Shown: in pieces, positions 9,085 through 17,567 of the stretch
How positions within the stretch are numbered: the stretch's first letter is position 1
Layout of the letters: the number at the start of each line of letters is the position of its first letter
From: Halanaerobium saccharolyticum
Lineage (GTDB): Bacteria; Bacillota; Halanaerobiia; Halanaerobiales; Halanaerobiaceae
NCBI RefSeq assembly: GCF_003053565.1
Contig: NZ_QAXS01000008.1
Location: forward strand, 1 to 64,000
Direction of reading: 5' to 3'
Length of the DNA: 64,000 nt
The notes under the pieces: model-generated
What the model saw: only the letters and a program-made list of their open reading frames with translations
Told to the model about the DNA's origin: nothing
The model's database searches: none
Program-made: the position numbers and the translations under genes

Positions 9085-10107
9085 ATGAGCATAAATATTA
9101 CTGTTAATGGAGAAGAAAAAGAGATTAGAGAGGGGTTGAATCTGGCTGAGCTGCTGGCTGAGCTGGAGGTCGATCCTGAGGTGACTGTTGTCAAATTAAA
9201 TGAGGCCATGGTTCCCCAGGGAGAACTGGCAGAAAGAGATCTTGAGTCAGGTGACAATATTGAATACATATTTTTTATGGGAGGAGGGGCTTTTGATTTA
9301 ACTGAAGAAGAAATTGAGCGCTACAGCCGCCATATTATTCTAAAGGACCTGGGAGGTACAGGCCAGCAGAAGATTAAAGAAGCTAAAGTACTGGTAGTTG
9401 GAGCAGGAGGACTTGGTTCTCCTGTTGCCTTTTATCTGGCAGCTGCCGGTGTTGGAACTTTAGGTCTGGTTGACAGCGACCATGTAGATCTGACAAATCT
9501 CCAGCGGCAGATTCTTCATACAACTGAGGATACAGGCCGGCCCAAGGTCGAATCGGCCCGCGAAAAACTGGAAGCTATGAATCCAAATGTTGAGGTAAAA
9601 ATATATAATCAGTATCTAAATAAGGATAATGTGGAGTCGATTATTGCCGATTATGACATTATAGTGGATGGTGTCGATAATTTTCCCACCCGCTATCTTT
9701 TAAATGATGCCTGTGTAATGGCCGAAAAACCGCTGGTTGAGGCCGGGATTCTGCAGTTTTCAGGTCAGCTGACAACTATTATGCCGGGAGAGGGACCCTG
9801 CTACCGCTGTATTTTTGCTGAACCGCCAAAAGAAGGTGCGATCCCGAGCTGTCAGGAAGCTGGAGTTCTGGGAGCAATTGCCGGTACAATTGGAACCCTG
9901 CAGGCAACAGAAGTTTTAAAGCTGATTACCGGGATTGGCAGACCACTTGTCGGCAGAATGTTAGTTTATGATGCAAAGGATCTTTCCTTTAGAGAAGTTG
10001 AGGTCAAAAGAAGTAAAAAGTGTGATGTCTGTGGTGAAGAGCCGGTAATAACAGAGCTGATGGAATATGAATTAAGCTGTAATCTGCACCAGCAGGCAGA
10101 GGCATAA
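9085..10107 (+). CDS. Sulfur-carrier (ThiS/MoaD-like) fused to E1-like adenylyltransferase (MoeB/ThiF)
   Basis: Residues 1-68 form a beta-grasp sulfur carrier (INITVNGEEKEI...DNIEYIFFMGGG). The diglycine motif that is normally the C terminus is here internal, at about 66-68. From about 75 the chain is an E1-like enzyme: SRHIILKDLGG, the nucleotide-binding GAGGLGSP (about 107), the DHVDLTNLQRQ motif, PSCQEAGVLG, and zinc cysteines CYRC (about 239) and CDVCG (about 313). Such enzymes adenylate the carrier's C-terminal glycine so that it can take up sulfur as a thiocarboxylate. A JAMM peptidase follows 21 bases later and could release the carrier. The setting next to metY argues for homocysteine or cysteine synthesis rather than thiamine or molybdopterin. 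Confidence 0.9.
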   Translation: MSINITVNGEEKEIREGLNLAELLAELEVDPEVTVVKLNEAMVPQGELAERDLESGDNIEYIFFMGGGAFDLTEEEIERYSRHIILKDLGGTGQQKIKEAKVLVVGAGGLGSPVAFYLAAAGVGTLGLVDSDHVDLTNLQRQILHTTEDTGRPKVESAREKLEAMNPNVEVKIYNQYLNKDNVESIIADYDIIVDGVDNFPTRYLLNDACVMAEKPLVEAGILQFSGQLTTIMPGEGPCYRCIFAEPPKEGAIPSCQEAGVLGAIAGTIGTLQATEVLKLITGIGRPLVGRMLVYDAKDLSFREVEVKRSKKCDVCGEEPVITELMEYELSCNLHQQAEA

Positions 10108-10128
10108 GCACTGCAAAGGAGGAAGTCA

Positions 10129-10551
10129 ATGTCAAAATTAATTCTCAAAAAAGAAGATTATCAAAAGATTTTAGAGTATTCGCGGCAGCATAAACCGGTA
10201 GAAGCCTGTGGAATTATAGCGGGGATTATTGATCAGGATGCAGGGAAATATTTTTCAACAAAGGTTTATTTAATGGAAAACACCAAAAACAGTCCCGAAC
10301 ATTATCTGATGGAGCCGGAAGAGCAATTTGATGTTTTTAAAGATATGAGAGAAAATGAGCTCGATTTGATTTCAGTATTTCATTCTCATCCTCATTCACC
10401 AGCTCGACCTTCTCAGGAAGATATTGAAATGGCTAATTATAAAGAAGCTATCTATTTAATAATTTCTCTGCAGCAGGAACAGGAAGATTTTAGAGCCTAT
10501 TTTATTCAGGATGAGCAGCCTCAGGAAATTGAAATTGAAGTTGAAATTTAA
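10129..10551 (+). CDS. JAMM/MPN+ zinc metallopeptidase
   Basis: 140-residue protein of the Mov34/JAMM family, zinc isopeptidase-like enzymes. The metal motif is complete: glutamate in VEACGIIAG (about 25) and HSHPHSPARPSQED (from about 85), giving the H-x-H-x7-S-x2-D pattern. Bacterial members of this size trim residues after the diglycine of sulfur carrier proteins, as in CysO/Mec of mycobacteria or the HcyS/HcyD pair of Wolinella. Its partner is almost certainly the ThiS-like domain encoded directly upstream. The gene has AAGGAGG before ATG and ends the operon; no clear terminator was seen after it. Confidence 0.88.
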   Translation: MSKLILKKEDYQKILEYSRQHKPVEACGIIAGIIDQDAGKYFSTKVYLMENTKNSPEHYLMEPEEQFDVFKDMRENELDLISVFHSHPHSPARPSQEDIEMANYKEAIYLIISLQQEQEDFRAYFIQDEQPQEIEIEVEI

Positions 10552-10659
10552 ATTATATTATACGAAGTGGAGCAGTCCTGAAATATTAATTGGCGAAACT
10601 CTTTTAACATGACTCTTTTTCAACCGTCAGCCTTCCTTAAAAATCAGACCAAATATTAT

Positions 10660-10689
10660 TTGCCAACCAGGATCAATATGCGGTATAGT
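10660..10689 (+). promoter_or_regulatory. Probable promoter of the first coiled-coil gene
   Basis: TTGCCA (10660-10665), an 18-base spacer and TATAGT (10684-10689), 40 bases before the ATG at 10730. The spacer is one base longer than ideal. Confidence 0.5.
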
Positions 10690-10729
10690 AAATGCACATG
10701 GAGATTAGGAAGAAGGGCAGGTGAATCAG

Positions 10730-11197
10730 ATGTCAGAAGCTAAAATTTTAGAGATGCTTGTTAGCCGTTTTGACCAGCTTGATAAGAGTTTGGATAATAA
10801 ATTTGAACAAATCGATAAGCGCTTTGACCAGATAGACAAACGACTTGATGATCACGATAAGCGATTCGATCAGATAGATAAACGGCTTGATGATCATGAT
10901 AAGCGTTTCGATCAGGTTGATCAACGATTTAACAGTATTGAAACGAAATTAGCTGAACATGATCAGCGCTTTGATAAGCTGGATAATGTTCTTGCAGAAC
11001 AGGATATTAAATTCTTTAATATCAATAAAACATTAAAAAAACACAGTAATCAACTTGATGAGCTGAATTATACAATTAATAAGATTCACGATCAAACTGC
11101 CCGCCTGAGCCTGGAACAGGGCAAACTGGCAATGAAAATTGATCAGCTGAAAAACTCGAGTACAGAAAAGGATGAGAAAAAGCTCAATAGTATCTAA
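10730..11197 (+). CDS. Heptad-repeat coiled-coil protein, function unknown
   Basis: 155 aa, predicted almost wholly alpha-helical and cytoplasmic, with no signal peptide or membrane segment. Residues 12-85 carry 7- and 14-residue repeats of the type FDQIDKRLDDHDKR, giving a regular coiled coil rich in Asp, Lys and Arg; two 14-residue units are almost identical at DNA level (10831-10916). The C-terminal half (FNINKTLKKHSNQLDEL...) is a less regular helix. ATG 10730 has AGGTGA 5 bases before it. A second protein of the same kind lies beyond cysC, so the two bracket the cysDNC genes. I do not recognise a function; oligomeric scaffold proteins look like this. Confidence 0.7.
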   Translation: MSEAKILEMLVSRFDQLDKSLDNKFEQIDKRFDQIDKRLDDHDKRFDQIDKRLDDHDKRFDQVDQRFNSIETKLAEHDQRFDKLDNVLAEQDIKFFNINKTLKKHSNQLDELNYTINKIHDQTARLSLEQGKLAMKIDQLKNSSTEKDEKKLNSI

Positions 11198-11240
11198 AAA
11201 TTATAAAATGATAATAAGGTAATTTTAAACTTAAATATAA

Positions 11241-11276
11241 GGAGCAGTTTCCTTTTTTCAAGGGGCTGCTCTTTTT
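11241..11276 (+). terminator. Rho-independent terminator after the coiled-coil gene
   Basis: GAGCAG pairs with CTGCTC (inner CCTT/AAGG also pair) and is followed by TTTTT. It separates the coiled-coil gene from cysD. Confidence 0.75.
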
Positions 11277-11443
11277 AGATAAGTCTTGTTTTTAGGGTCA
11301 ACTTTTGATAAAATCTAATTAATTGAAATTAAGTCGTTAAAGCTCAAGAATTCGATATTATTCGACATTTGAGTGATTATCATATCGGGTATTACTAATA
11401 ATTTCCAGGTACCCGGTACTTAGATAGACAAGGAGGGTCAATT

Positions 11444-12325
11444 TTGGATCATTTAGACAAATTAGAAAGCAGAAGTATTCATATTTTAAGAGAAGCGTAC
11501 AGTGAATTTAATAATATCTGTATGCTGTGGTCAGTTGGTAAGGACTCAACAGTTATGCTCTGGCTGGCCAGGAAGGCGTTTTTTGGACATGTTCCAATTC
11601 CACTGGTACATATTGATACCAGCTACATGATTCCCGAGATGATTGAACACCGGGATAAGCTGGCAAAAGAGTGGAATCTGGATATGATTTACGGCCAGGA
11701 TGAAGAAACACTGGCAGCAGGAGATACCTTTCCTAATGGGAAAGCAACTCACTTAGAATGCTGCGGCCGCTTAAAAACAGCTGCCCTTAAAAATACCTTA
11801 AATGGTAACTGGCGCCGCTACAGATACAATCATAATAAGGACGAATACGAGCTGGACAGCAATCGTGAACCCTACACAGGGGTAATTGTTGGTGCCAGAG
11901 CAGATGAGGAAGGTTCCCGTTCCAAAGAGAGATATTTTTCTCCCCGGGACCGCAACAATGACTGGGATATTGGCGATCAGCCGCCAGAATTCTGGGATCA
12001 GTACAAGACAGATTTTGCTCCCGGTACCCATGTTAGAATTCATCCCCTTTTAGACTGGACTGAGCTTGATGTCTGGGAATATATTCAGCGCGAAAAGATA
12101 CCAATGGTCTCTCTATATTTTGACCAGGGTGAAGGTAAACGCTATCGCTCTTTAGGCTGTGCTCCCTGTACTGAGCCGGTAGAATCTACAGCCTCCACAG
12201 TTGATGAGGTAGTAGAAGAGCTTAAAACAGGTAAATTTGCCAATATCGCTGAGCGAGACGGCAGAGCCCAGGATAAAGAAGATGGTGGCGGTTTAGAAGA
12301 ACTGCGCAAAGACGGATATATGTAG
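11444..12325 (+). CDS. cysD: Sulfate adenylyltransferase subunit 2 (CysD)
   Basis: Catalytic subunit of ATP sulfurylase, which makes APS from sulfate and ATP. The PP-loop [17 protein letters not shown] is at about residue 30. [27 protein letters not shown] and the C-terminal [20 protein letters not shown] segment match CysD along the full 293 aa. The TTG start is supported by AGGAGG 7 bases upstream. It is followed 6 bases later by its GTPase partner cysN and then by cysC. No clear sigma-A promoter was found in 11277-11443, although transcription should start there because a terminator precedes it. Confidence 0.95.
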   Translation: MDHLDKLESRSIHILREAYSEFNNICMLWSVGKDSTVMLWLARKAFFGHVPIPLVHIDTSYMIPEMIEHRDKLAKEWNLDMIYGQDEETLAAGDTFPNGKATHLECCGRLKTAALKNTLNGNWRRYRYNHNKDEYELDSNREPYTGVIVGARADEEGSRSKERYFSPRDRNNDWDIGDQPPEFWDQYKTDFAPGTHVRIHPLLDWTELDVWEYIQREKIPMVSLYFDQGEGKRYRSLGCAPCTEPVESTASTVDEVVEELKTGKFANIAERDGRAQDKEDGGGLEELRKDGYM

Positions 12326-12331
12326 GAGGTA

Positions 12332-14146
12332 GTGATGAATAATAAAACAGGAGAACAGGACTTAAATTTAGTAATTGCAGGCCATGTTGACCACGGTAAA
12401 AGTACAATCATTGGTAGAATGCTGGCAGATACAGATTCTCTGCCGGACGGCAAATTAGAACAGGTAAAGGAGACCTGCCGCAAAAATTCCAAGCCTTTTG
12501 AATATGCTTTTTTACTTGATGCACTAAAAGATGAGCAGGCACAGGGAATTACTATTGATTCGGCAAGGGTCTTTTTTCAGACAGATATGAGGCAGTATAT
12601 AATTTTAGATGCCCCGGGTCATATTGAATTTCTAAAAAATATGGTAACCGGAGCCGCCAGAGCAGAAGCTGCTTTACTGGTAATCGATGCATCCGAAGGA
12701 GTTAAAGAAAACTCCCGCCGCCACGGCTATATGCTCTCGATGCTCGGCATCAAACAGATTGCAGTAGTGGTAAATAAGATGGATTTGGTTGATTATGATG
12801 AGAATACATATAATCAGATTGTAGAAGAATATACAGACTTTCTGGCTGAAATTGGACTGGAAGCAGAGCGCTTTATCCCGGTCAGCGGAATGCTTGGAGA
12901 TAATGTAGCTGACAGATCAGAAAACATGCCCTGGTTTGAAGGTAAAACTGTTTTAGAGCAGCTGGACAGCTTCGAAAATGCTGCCCTGCCTCACAATAAA
13001 CCCTACAGAATGCCGGTTCAGGATGTCTATAAATTTACCAAAGGTGGAGATGACCGCCGGATAGTTGCTGGAACAGTGGCAGCTGGTGAATTAAATGTCG
13101 GTGATGAAGTTGTTTTCTATCCTTCCGGTAAAAAGAGTACTGTTAAGACAATAGAAGGTTTTAAAGAAGATAAACAGCATAAGGTTAAGGTCGGTAAAGC
13201 AACCGGTTTTACCCTGGATGAGCAGATATATATTACCCGCGGGGAATTAGCTTCCCGAGCTGATGAAGCTGAGCCTAAAGTTTCAGCAAGAATCAAGGCC
13301 AATCTTTTCTGGCTGGCCCGCCAGGATTTAGTTAAGGATAAGGTCTATCATCTAAAACTTGGAACAACTAAAGTTAAGGCCCGTCTGGAAAAAATCAACA
13401 GAGTAATTGATGCTTCCAACTTAAATCAGGATGAAGCCAAAGAAAAGATTGAGCGCCACGATGTGGCTGAGGTTGTCTTTAAACTTGATCGGGCGATGGC
13501 TTTTGATCTGGCCGGAGAGATTGAAGAGACCAGCCGCTTTGTAGTTGTCGATGACTTTGAGATTGCCGGTGGTGGAATTATCTCTGAAGCTATGGAAGAT
13601 GAGCAGAGCTGGGTTCGAGAAAAGGTAATGCGCCGTAACTACAACTGGGAACAGTCCTTAATCAGCCGTGAAGATAGAGCAGAAAAGTATAATCAGAAAT
13701 CAACTCTAATCTTGATTACTGGAGAAGAGGATGTTGGTAAAAAGCCAACTGCTAAAGCCCTGGAGAAGAGATTGTTTAATGACGGTAAGGTAGTCTACTT
13801 CCTCGGTATTGGTAACCTCCTCTATGGTGTTGATGCTGATATTAAAAATGGAAATAATGATAACAATAAAGAAGAACATCTGCGCCGTCTGGCTGAGGTT
13901 TCTCACTTAATGCTCGATGCAGGAGCTATTTTAGTTGTAACAGCTGTTGAGCTGAGCCAGTCCGATTTAGAGCTGATCAAAACAACAGTTAACCCACAGC
14001 AGATCGAGATAGTCTGGCTCGGAGATAGAGTGACAACTGATTTAGAGTTTGACCTCCATATTCCGGAGTTTACTTCAGAAGCTGAAGTTTCAGCTCAGAT
14101 TAAAGGCCTGTTACAGGACAGGGGGATTATCTTTAGACCATGGTAG
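12332..14146 (+). CDS. cysN: Sulfate adenylyltransferase GTPase subunit (CysN) with decayed APS-kinase-like domain
   Basis: EF-Tu-like GTPase that drives APS formation by CysD. GTP motifs are clear: GHVDHGKST (about 17), DAPGHIEF, and NKMDLVDYD, followed by two beta-barrel domains to about residue 430. The extra C-terminal 145 residues (about 458-604) align in layout with APS kinase, but the P-loop has become [10 protein letters not shown] and the DGDNLR motif is GIGNLLYG, so catalysis is unlikely. An intact, separate cysC overlaps the end of this gene by 7 bases. The tail may be a structural leftover of a CysNC bifunctional enzyme or may bind nucleotide for regulation. Confidence 0.93.
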   Translation: MMNNKTGEQDLNLVIAGHVDHGKSTIIGRMLADTDSLPDGKLEQVKETCRKNSKPFEYAFLLDALKDEQAQGITIDSARVFFQTDMRQYIILDAPGHIEFLKNMVTGAARAEAALLVIDASEGVKENSRRHGYMLSMLGIKQIAVVVNKMDLVDYDENTYNQIVEEYTDFLAEIGLEAERFIPVSGMLGDNVADRSENMPWFEGKTVLEQLDSFENAALPHNKPYRMPVQDVYKFTKGGDDRRIVAGTVAAGELNVGDEVVFYPSGKKSTVKTIEGFKEDKQHKVKVGKATGFTLDEQIYITRGELASRADEAEPKVSARIKANLFWLARQDLVKDKVYHLKLGTTKVKARLEKINRVIDASNLNQDEAKEKIERHDVAEVVFKLDRAMAFDLAGEIEETSRFVVVDDFEIAGGGIISEAMEDEQSWVREKVMRRNYNWEQSLISREDRAEKYNQKSTLILITGEEDVGKKPTAKALEKRLFNDGKVVYFLGIGNLLYGVDADIKNGNNDNNKEEHLRRLAEVSHLMLDAGAILVVTAVELSQSDLELIKTTVNPQQIEIVWLGDRVTTDLEFDLHIPEFTSEAEVSAQIKGLLQDRGIIFRPW

Positions 14147-14715
14147 ATAACATTAAGTGGCATTTAGGTGAAATTGATAAGGCTGCCCGGGAGGAACTTT
14201 TAGGGCAGCAGGGAATGGTTCTCTGGTTTACCGGACTTTCGGGCTCCGGTAAATCTACCATTGCTGTTGAGGTAGAAAAGAAGCTTTACCGAAGAGCTAA
14301 AGCCTCCTACCGCCTTGATGGTGACAACCTGCGCTTTGGTTTAAATAAGGATCTCGGTTTTACAGCTGAGGACAGAGAGGAGAACATCCGCCGGATCGGT
14401 GAGGTGGCTGCTTTATTTGCTGATGCCGGCTTAATTACCCTGGCTTCTTTTATTTCTCCCTACCGCGCCGGCAGAGAAGCTGCCCGTCAGGCTGCAGGAG
14501 CAGAAAATTTTAAAGAAATTTATGTTAAAGCCAGTGTGGAGGCCTGTGCTGAACGAGATCCCAAAGGACTCTACGAAAAGGCCAAAAAAGGTGAGATCGA
14601 AAACTTCACCGGGATATCTGCTCCTTATGAGGAGCCGGAAAATCCTGATCTGGTAGTGGATACTGAAAAATTGAGCCTTGAAGAATCAGTTAAGCTGGTG
14701 CTGGGACTGGTTTAA
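14140..14715 (+). CDS. cysC: Adenylylsulfate kinase (APS kinase)
   Basis: Phosphorylates APS to PAPS. At 191 aa it has normal single-domain length. The intact P-loop GLSGSGKST is near residue 32, followed by [46 protein letters not shown] and [13 protein letters not shown], all family hallmarks. It overlaps cysN by 7 bases. No PAPS reductase (CysH) gene is in the window; sulfite seems to come from APS through the AprAB-type enzyme, so PAPS may serve another use or a distant cysH. The same odd combination of cysC with apr-type genes is known from clostridia. Confidence 0.95.
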   Translation: MVDNIKWHLGEIDKAAREELLGQQGMVLWFTGLSGSGKSTIAVEVEKKLYRRAKASYRLDGDNLRFGLNKDLGFTAEDREENIRRIGEVAALFADAGLITLASFISPYRAGREAARQAAGAENFKEIYVKASVEACAERDPKGLYEKAKKGEIENFTGISAPYEEPENPDLVVDTEKLSLEESVKLVLGLV

Positions 14716-14940
14716 AACGTGCAACTACCGTTTACCGAACCAATTTTTACCAAAATTAATCCTGGCTGGATTGCAATTTATTTTTTTATTATTAAACTAT
14801 AAAAAAATTTCAAGCCTTATTTATCTTTCCATTTCCTTGCCAATTAATCTTCAAAGTAATATAATAAACTTAGTAAATAATAAATTGATATAGATTTTAA
14901 AAGTTTATGGAGAACAGGTAGGAAGGAGAGTGAAAATGAG

Positions 14941-15423
14941 GTGGCTGAAGATAAAACTTTAAATTTAATCCTTTCTAAACTTGAAGATCTGGATACTAAA
15001 GTTGACAGAATGGATTCTAAGTTTGATAAATTGGATACTAAAGTGGATAAGTTATCTGATCGATTTGATAAATTAGATTCTAAAGTTAGTAAATTAGATT
15101 CTAAAGTTAGTAAATTAGATTCTAAAGTTAGTAAATTAGATTCTAAAGTTGCTGCTCTAGATTCCCGAGTTGATAGCCTGGAAGTTAACCTTTCAAACTT
15201 CAGGGGGGAATTCAATAATTTTAGAAGTGAGACCAATGAAACTCTGTCCCGGATAGAGAAGAGAGTTAATGCTACATTTGATCAGGTTGGAGGGCTTAGC
15301 GAATACAGAACTAAAACTGAAGCTCAACTCGACAACATTGAATCTGACATGTCCTATTATGCCCGTAAACAGATTGAAAACGAAAAAGAAATATATAAAT
15401 TAGAACGAAAAATGGCAAAATAG
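14941..15423 (+). CDS. Heptad-repeat coiled-coil protein, paralogue-like, function unknown
   Basis: 160 aa, all-helical and soluble. Residues 5-85 are an almost perfect run of heptads (KLDSKVS repeated), encoded by 21-bp tandem DNA repeats. The second half (FRGEFNNFRSETNETLSRIEKR...ARKQIENEKEIYKLERK) is a mixed coiled coil. Its style matches the protein encoded before cysD, and the two bracket cysDNC. The start is puzzling: the long frame begins with GTG at 14941, but the ATG best placed after AAGGAGAG (14936) is in another frame and stops after 8 codons. A strong terminator follows. Function not recognised. Confidence 0.65.
   Translation: MAEDKTLNLILSKLEDLDTKVDRMDSKFDKLDTKVDKLSDRFDKLDSKVSKLDSKVSKLDSKVSKLDSKVAALDSRVDSLEVNLSNFRGEFNNFRSETNETLSRIEKRVNATFDQVGGLSEYRTKTEAQLDNIESDMSYYARKQIENEKEIYKLERKMAK
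15070..15153 (+). repeat. Tandem 21-bp repeat, four units
   Basis: Units begin at 15070, 15091, 15112 and 15133. The first three are identical, and the fourth differs only in its last three bases. Each unit encodes one KLDSKVS heptad, so copy-number changes would lengthen or shorten the coiled coil without shifting the frame. Confidence 0.95.
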
Positions 15424-15432
15424 CAGCTTTTA

Positions 15433-15467
15433 AGCCTCTCCTGCAGGCAAAAACGGGAGAGGTTTTT
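15433..15467 (+). terminator. Rho-independent terminator
   Basis: CCTCTCC (15435-15441) pairs with GGAGAGG (15456-15462), followed by TTTTT. It ends the second coiled-coil gene and separates it from the permease gene. Confidence 0.88.
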
Positions 15468-15515
15468 CGGTCTTTTAGAAAGCTGAATTAATCTGGGAAA
15501 AAGGAGGGATTCAAG

Positions 15516-17441
15516 TTGCTTGAAATGAAAAAATTAATTTTTATTATAGCTCTTCTGGCCTTAACAGCAGTGTTTTTAAGCACAGGATTTGTTGGAGCAG
15601 CAGAGACTTATCCTCAAGCCGATTTGAATCCCCCTTTATTTACCAGTAATGTTGCTGTAGTAATTTTTTTAATAGCTCTTGTCCTGGTTTTGTTTATCTG
15701 GGAGCCGCTTCCAATAGGAATTATTGCCATCTCAATCCCTGTAATTCTGATTGCCTTAAAAAGCTGGACAAGGGTTTCTGCTGAGCAGGCATTATCCGGT
15801 TTTAGTAATAATGCGACCGTAACTGTTATGGCAATGTTTGTAATAAGTAGAGGTATTCAAAATAGTGGTGCTGTAGAAATTTTAGGCAGTAAAATAGAAG
15901 CTTTTTCTGGAAATAATAAAAGGAAGCAGATCGGCTCTATTACAGCTTTAACAGGTTTTATGGCCAGTGCCATTAATAATACTCCGGTAGTAGCAGCTTT
16001 TATTCCAATGGTAACCTATCTGGCAAGGAGGACAAAAATTTCTCCTTCAAAACTATTAATTCCACTTTCTTATTCGGCCATGCTCGGGGGTACAATAACC
16101 TTATTTGGAACCTCAACTAATATTTTAGCCAGCGAAGTTTCGGCAAGATTAATTAACCATCCCTTTGGTGTATTTGAATTTACTAAACTGGGGATTATAG
16201 CTTTTTTAGTTGGTTTTATATACTTAATTACAATCGGCTACTATTTAATTCCGGAGCGGATCTCAGCTGAAGATAAAGACTTATTGGAAGGCTATGAGAT
16301 GGATCAATTTTTAACTGAGGTAGAGATAGAAAAAGATTCCCTCTTATTAGGCCGGAGTATTGGTCAGGTTTTTAAAGAAATAGAGCTGGATATAGATATA
16401 GTTCAAATCACGAGAGAAGATGAACAATTTATGGAACCCTTAAGTGTAAAAACTATCAGAGCCGGTGATCATCTGGTTATTAAAGGCGAAAGAAAAGTCC
16501 TGTCAGATTTTACAGCAGAAAAAGGGATCAAATTATTAACTGAAATTCGAGTTAGTCAGAATAAATTGGAGGATTCCTTGCAGGGACAAAAAGTTGTAGA
16601 ATTAATTGTCTCTGATAATTCGTTTGTAGAAGGTAAAACTATTAATCAGGTTCATTTTCTTGAGCGCTATAATGCTACTTTATTGGCTATTCGACATGGT
16701 GAAAAAATTAGACATAATGAGTTAAAAAATTTCACTCTAAGATCAGGAGATGTTTTACTTCTTTTAGTTACGAAGTCTACTCTGGATAGATTAGAAAAAA
16801 ATAAGAATTTTATGATTGAAAGAGAAGTTAGTGAAGAAGCAGTTTATCAATTTGCAGATATCGCAACCGGTTTATTAATTATAGGGACAGTGATTGTACT
16901 GGCTGCCTTAAATCTTGTTTCGATTGCGGTTGCAACTTTAGGTGGGGTGGTGGCTATGGTAGCGACATCTCTGGTGGATCCCAAGGAAATTTATGAAGCT
17001 ATAAACTGGGAGGTCTTTTTTTTACTGGCAGGTTTAATACCTTTAGGAGTTGCAATTGAAGAGACCGGAACGGCAGGATTTATCGCCTATCAGTTATTAA
17101 GAGTAACCGATATCTTCCCACCGCTAATAATTCTCAGCCTTTTTTACCTGTTTACAGCAGTCTTAACCAGTGTGATCAGCAATAATGCCAGTGTAGTACT
17201 GATGATTCCTGTTGCAGTAGGGGCAGCCACCCAACTGGGAGCCAATCCTTTTGCTTTTGTTTTGACGGTAACTTTTGCCTCCAGCTCGGCCTTTTTAAGT
17301 CCCATCGGTTATCAGACTAATCTAATGATTTATGGTCCTGGTGGCTATAATTTTAAAGACTTTATAATCGCTGGTACTCCATTATTAATTTTACTATCAA
17401 TCATCATCCCTGTTTTTATAAGTCTATTTTGGGGAATCTAA
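15516..17441 (+). CDS. SLC13-family permease with two TrkA-C (RCK_C) domains, probable sulfate transporter
   Basis: 641-residue membrane protein. After an N-terminal signal-like helix come about five transmembrane helices, then two soluble TrkA-C domains (about 265-345 and 350-430), then the remaining helices. SAINNTPVVAAFIPMV and FGTSTNILASEV in the first half, and SVISNNASVVLMIPVAVGA in the second, are the re-entrant-loop signatures of DASS/SLC13 carriers. Permeases of this build transport sulfate, selenate or dicarboxylates. Directly downstream of cysDNC, sulfate is the best guess. TTG 15516 has AGGAGG 8 bases before it, whereas the ATG at 15525 is too far away. It is bordered by terminators on both sides. 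Confidence 0.85.
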   Translation: MLEMKKLIFIIALLALTAVFLSTGFVGAAETYPQADLNPPLFTSNVAVVIFLIALVLVLFIWEPLPIGIIAISIPVILIALKSWTRVSAEQALSGFSNNATVTVMAMFVISRGIQNSGAVEILGSKIEAFSGNNKRKQIGSITALTGFMASAINNTPVVAAFIPMVTYLARRTKISPSKLLIPLSYSAMLGGTITLFGTSTNILASEVSARLINHPFGVFEFTKLGIIAFLVGFIYLITIGYYLIPERISAEDKDLLEGYEMDQFLTEVEIEKDSLLLGRSIGQVFKEIELDIDIVQITREDEQFMEPLSVKTIRAGDHLVIKGERKVLSDFTAEKGIKLLTEIRVSQNKLEDSLQGQKVVELIVSDNSFVEGKTINQVHFLERYNATLLAIRHGEKIRHNELKNFTLRSGDVLLLLVTKSTLDRLEKNKNFMIEREVSEEAVYQFADIATGLLIIGTVIVLAALNLVSIAVATLGGVVAMVATSLVDPKEIYEAINWEVFFLLAGLIPLGVAIEETGTAGFIAYQLLRVTDIFPPLIILSLFYLFTAVLTSVISNNASVVLMIPVAVGAATQLGANPFAFVLTVTFASSSAFLSPIGYQTNLMIYGPGGYNFKDFIIAGTPLLILLSIIIPVFISLFWGI

Positions 17442-17486
17442 AAAATAGCTAATCAACTGTTTCCCGCTGACTATTTTAATAAAATT

Positions 17487-17536
17487 AAACCTCCTTTCAA
17501 ATTGAGTGGTTAAGCTCAGTTTAAAGGAGGTTTTTT
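17487..17536. terminator. Strong terminator between convergent genes
   Basis: CCTCCTTT (17490-17497) pairs with AAAGGAGG (17523-17530), followed on the + strand by TTTTTT. AT-rich flanks could let it also stop transcripts of the minus-strand Wzz gene ending at 17568. Confidence 0.88.
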
Positions 17537-17567
17537 AGTTAAGCTAAAAGTTTAGATTTTATATCTA

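Noticed and set aside
9085-10107. Thiamine (ThiS/ThiF) or molybdopterin (MoaD/MoeB) synthesis role
   Set aside because: No thi or moa genes are nearby; metY, sulfite reductase and the JAMM peptidase point to sulfur amino acid synthesis, although this is not proven.
10831-10916. Repeated DNA units that look CRISPR-like at first sight
   Set aside because: They are contiguous in-frame 42-bp units encoding heptads of the coiled-coil protein, with no unique spacers and no cas genes nearby.
11346-11372. CTCAA...TTGAG inverted repeat upstream of cysD, possible riboswitch or operator
   Set aside because: Arms are only 5 bp in AT-rich sequence, and no conserved riboswitch motif (SAM, T-box) is visible.
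11404-11420. CCAGGTACCCGGTAC, resembling part of the palindromic repeat family
   Set aside because: Only half an arm is recognisable, the symmetry is imperfect, and no GGTTAAAG/TTCAC flank is present; too little to call a copy.
14844-15236. A 130-residue minus-strand reading frame rich in LES and LSN repeats
   Set aside because: It is the antisense image of the 21-bp coiled-coil repeats and has no ribosome site.
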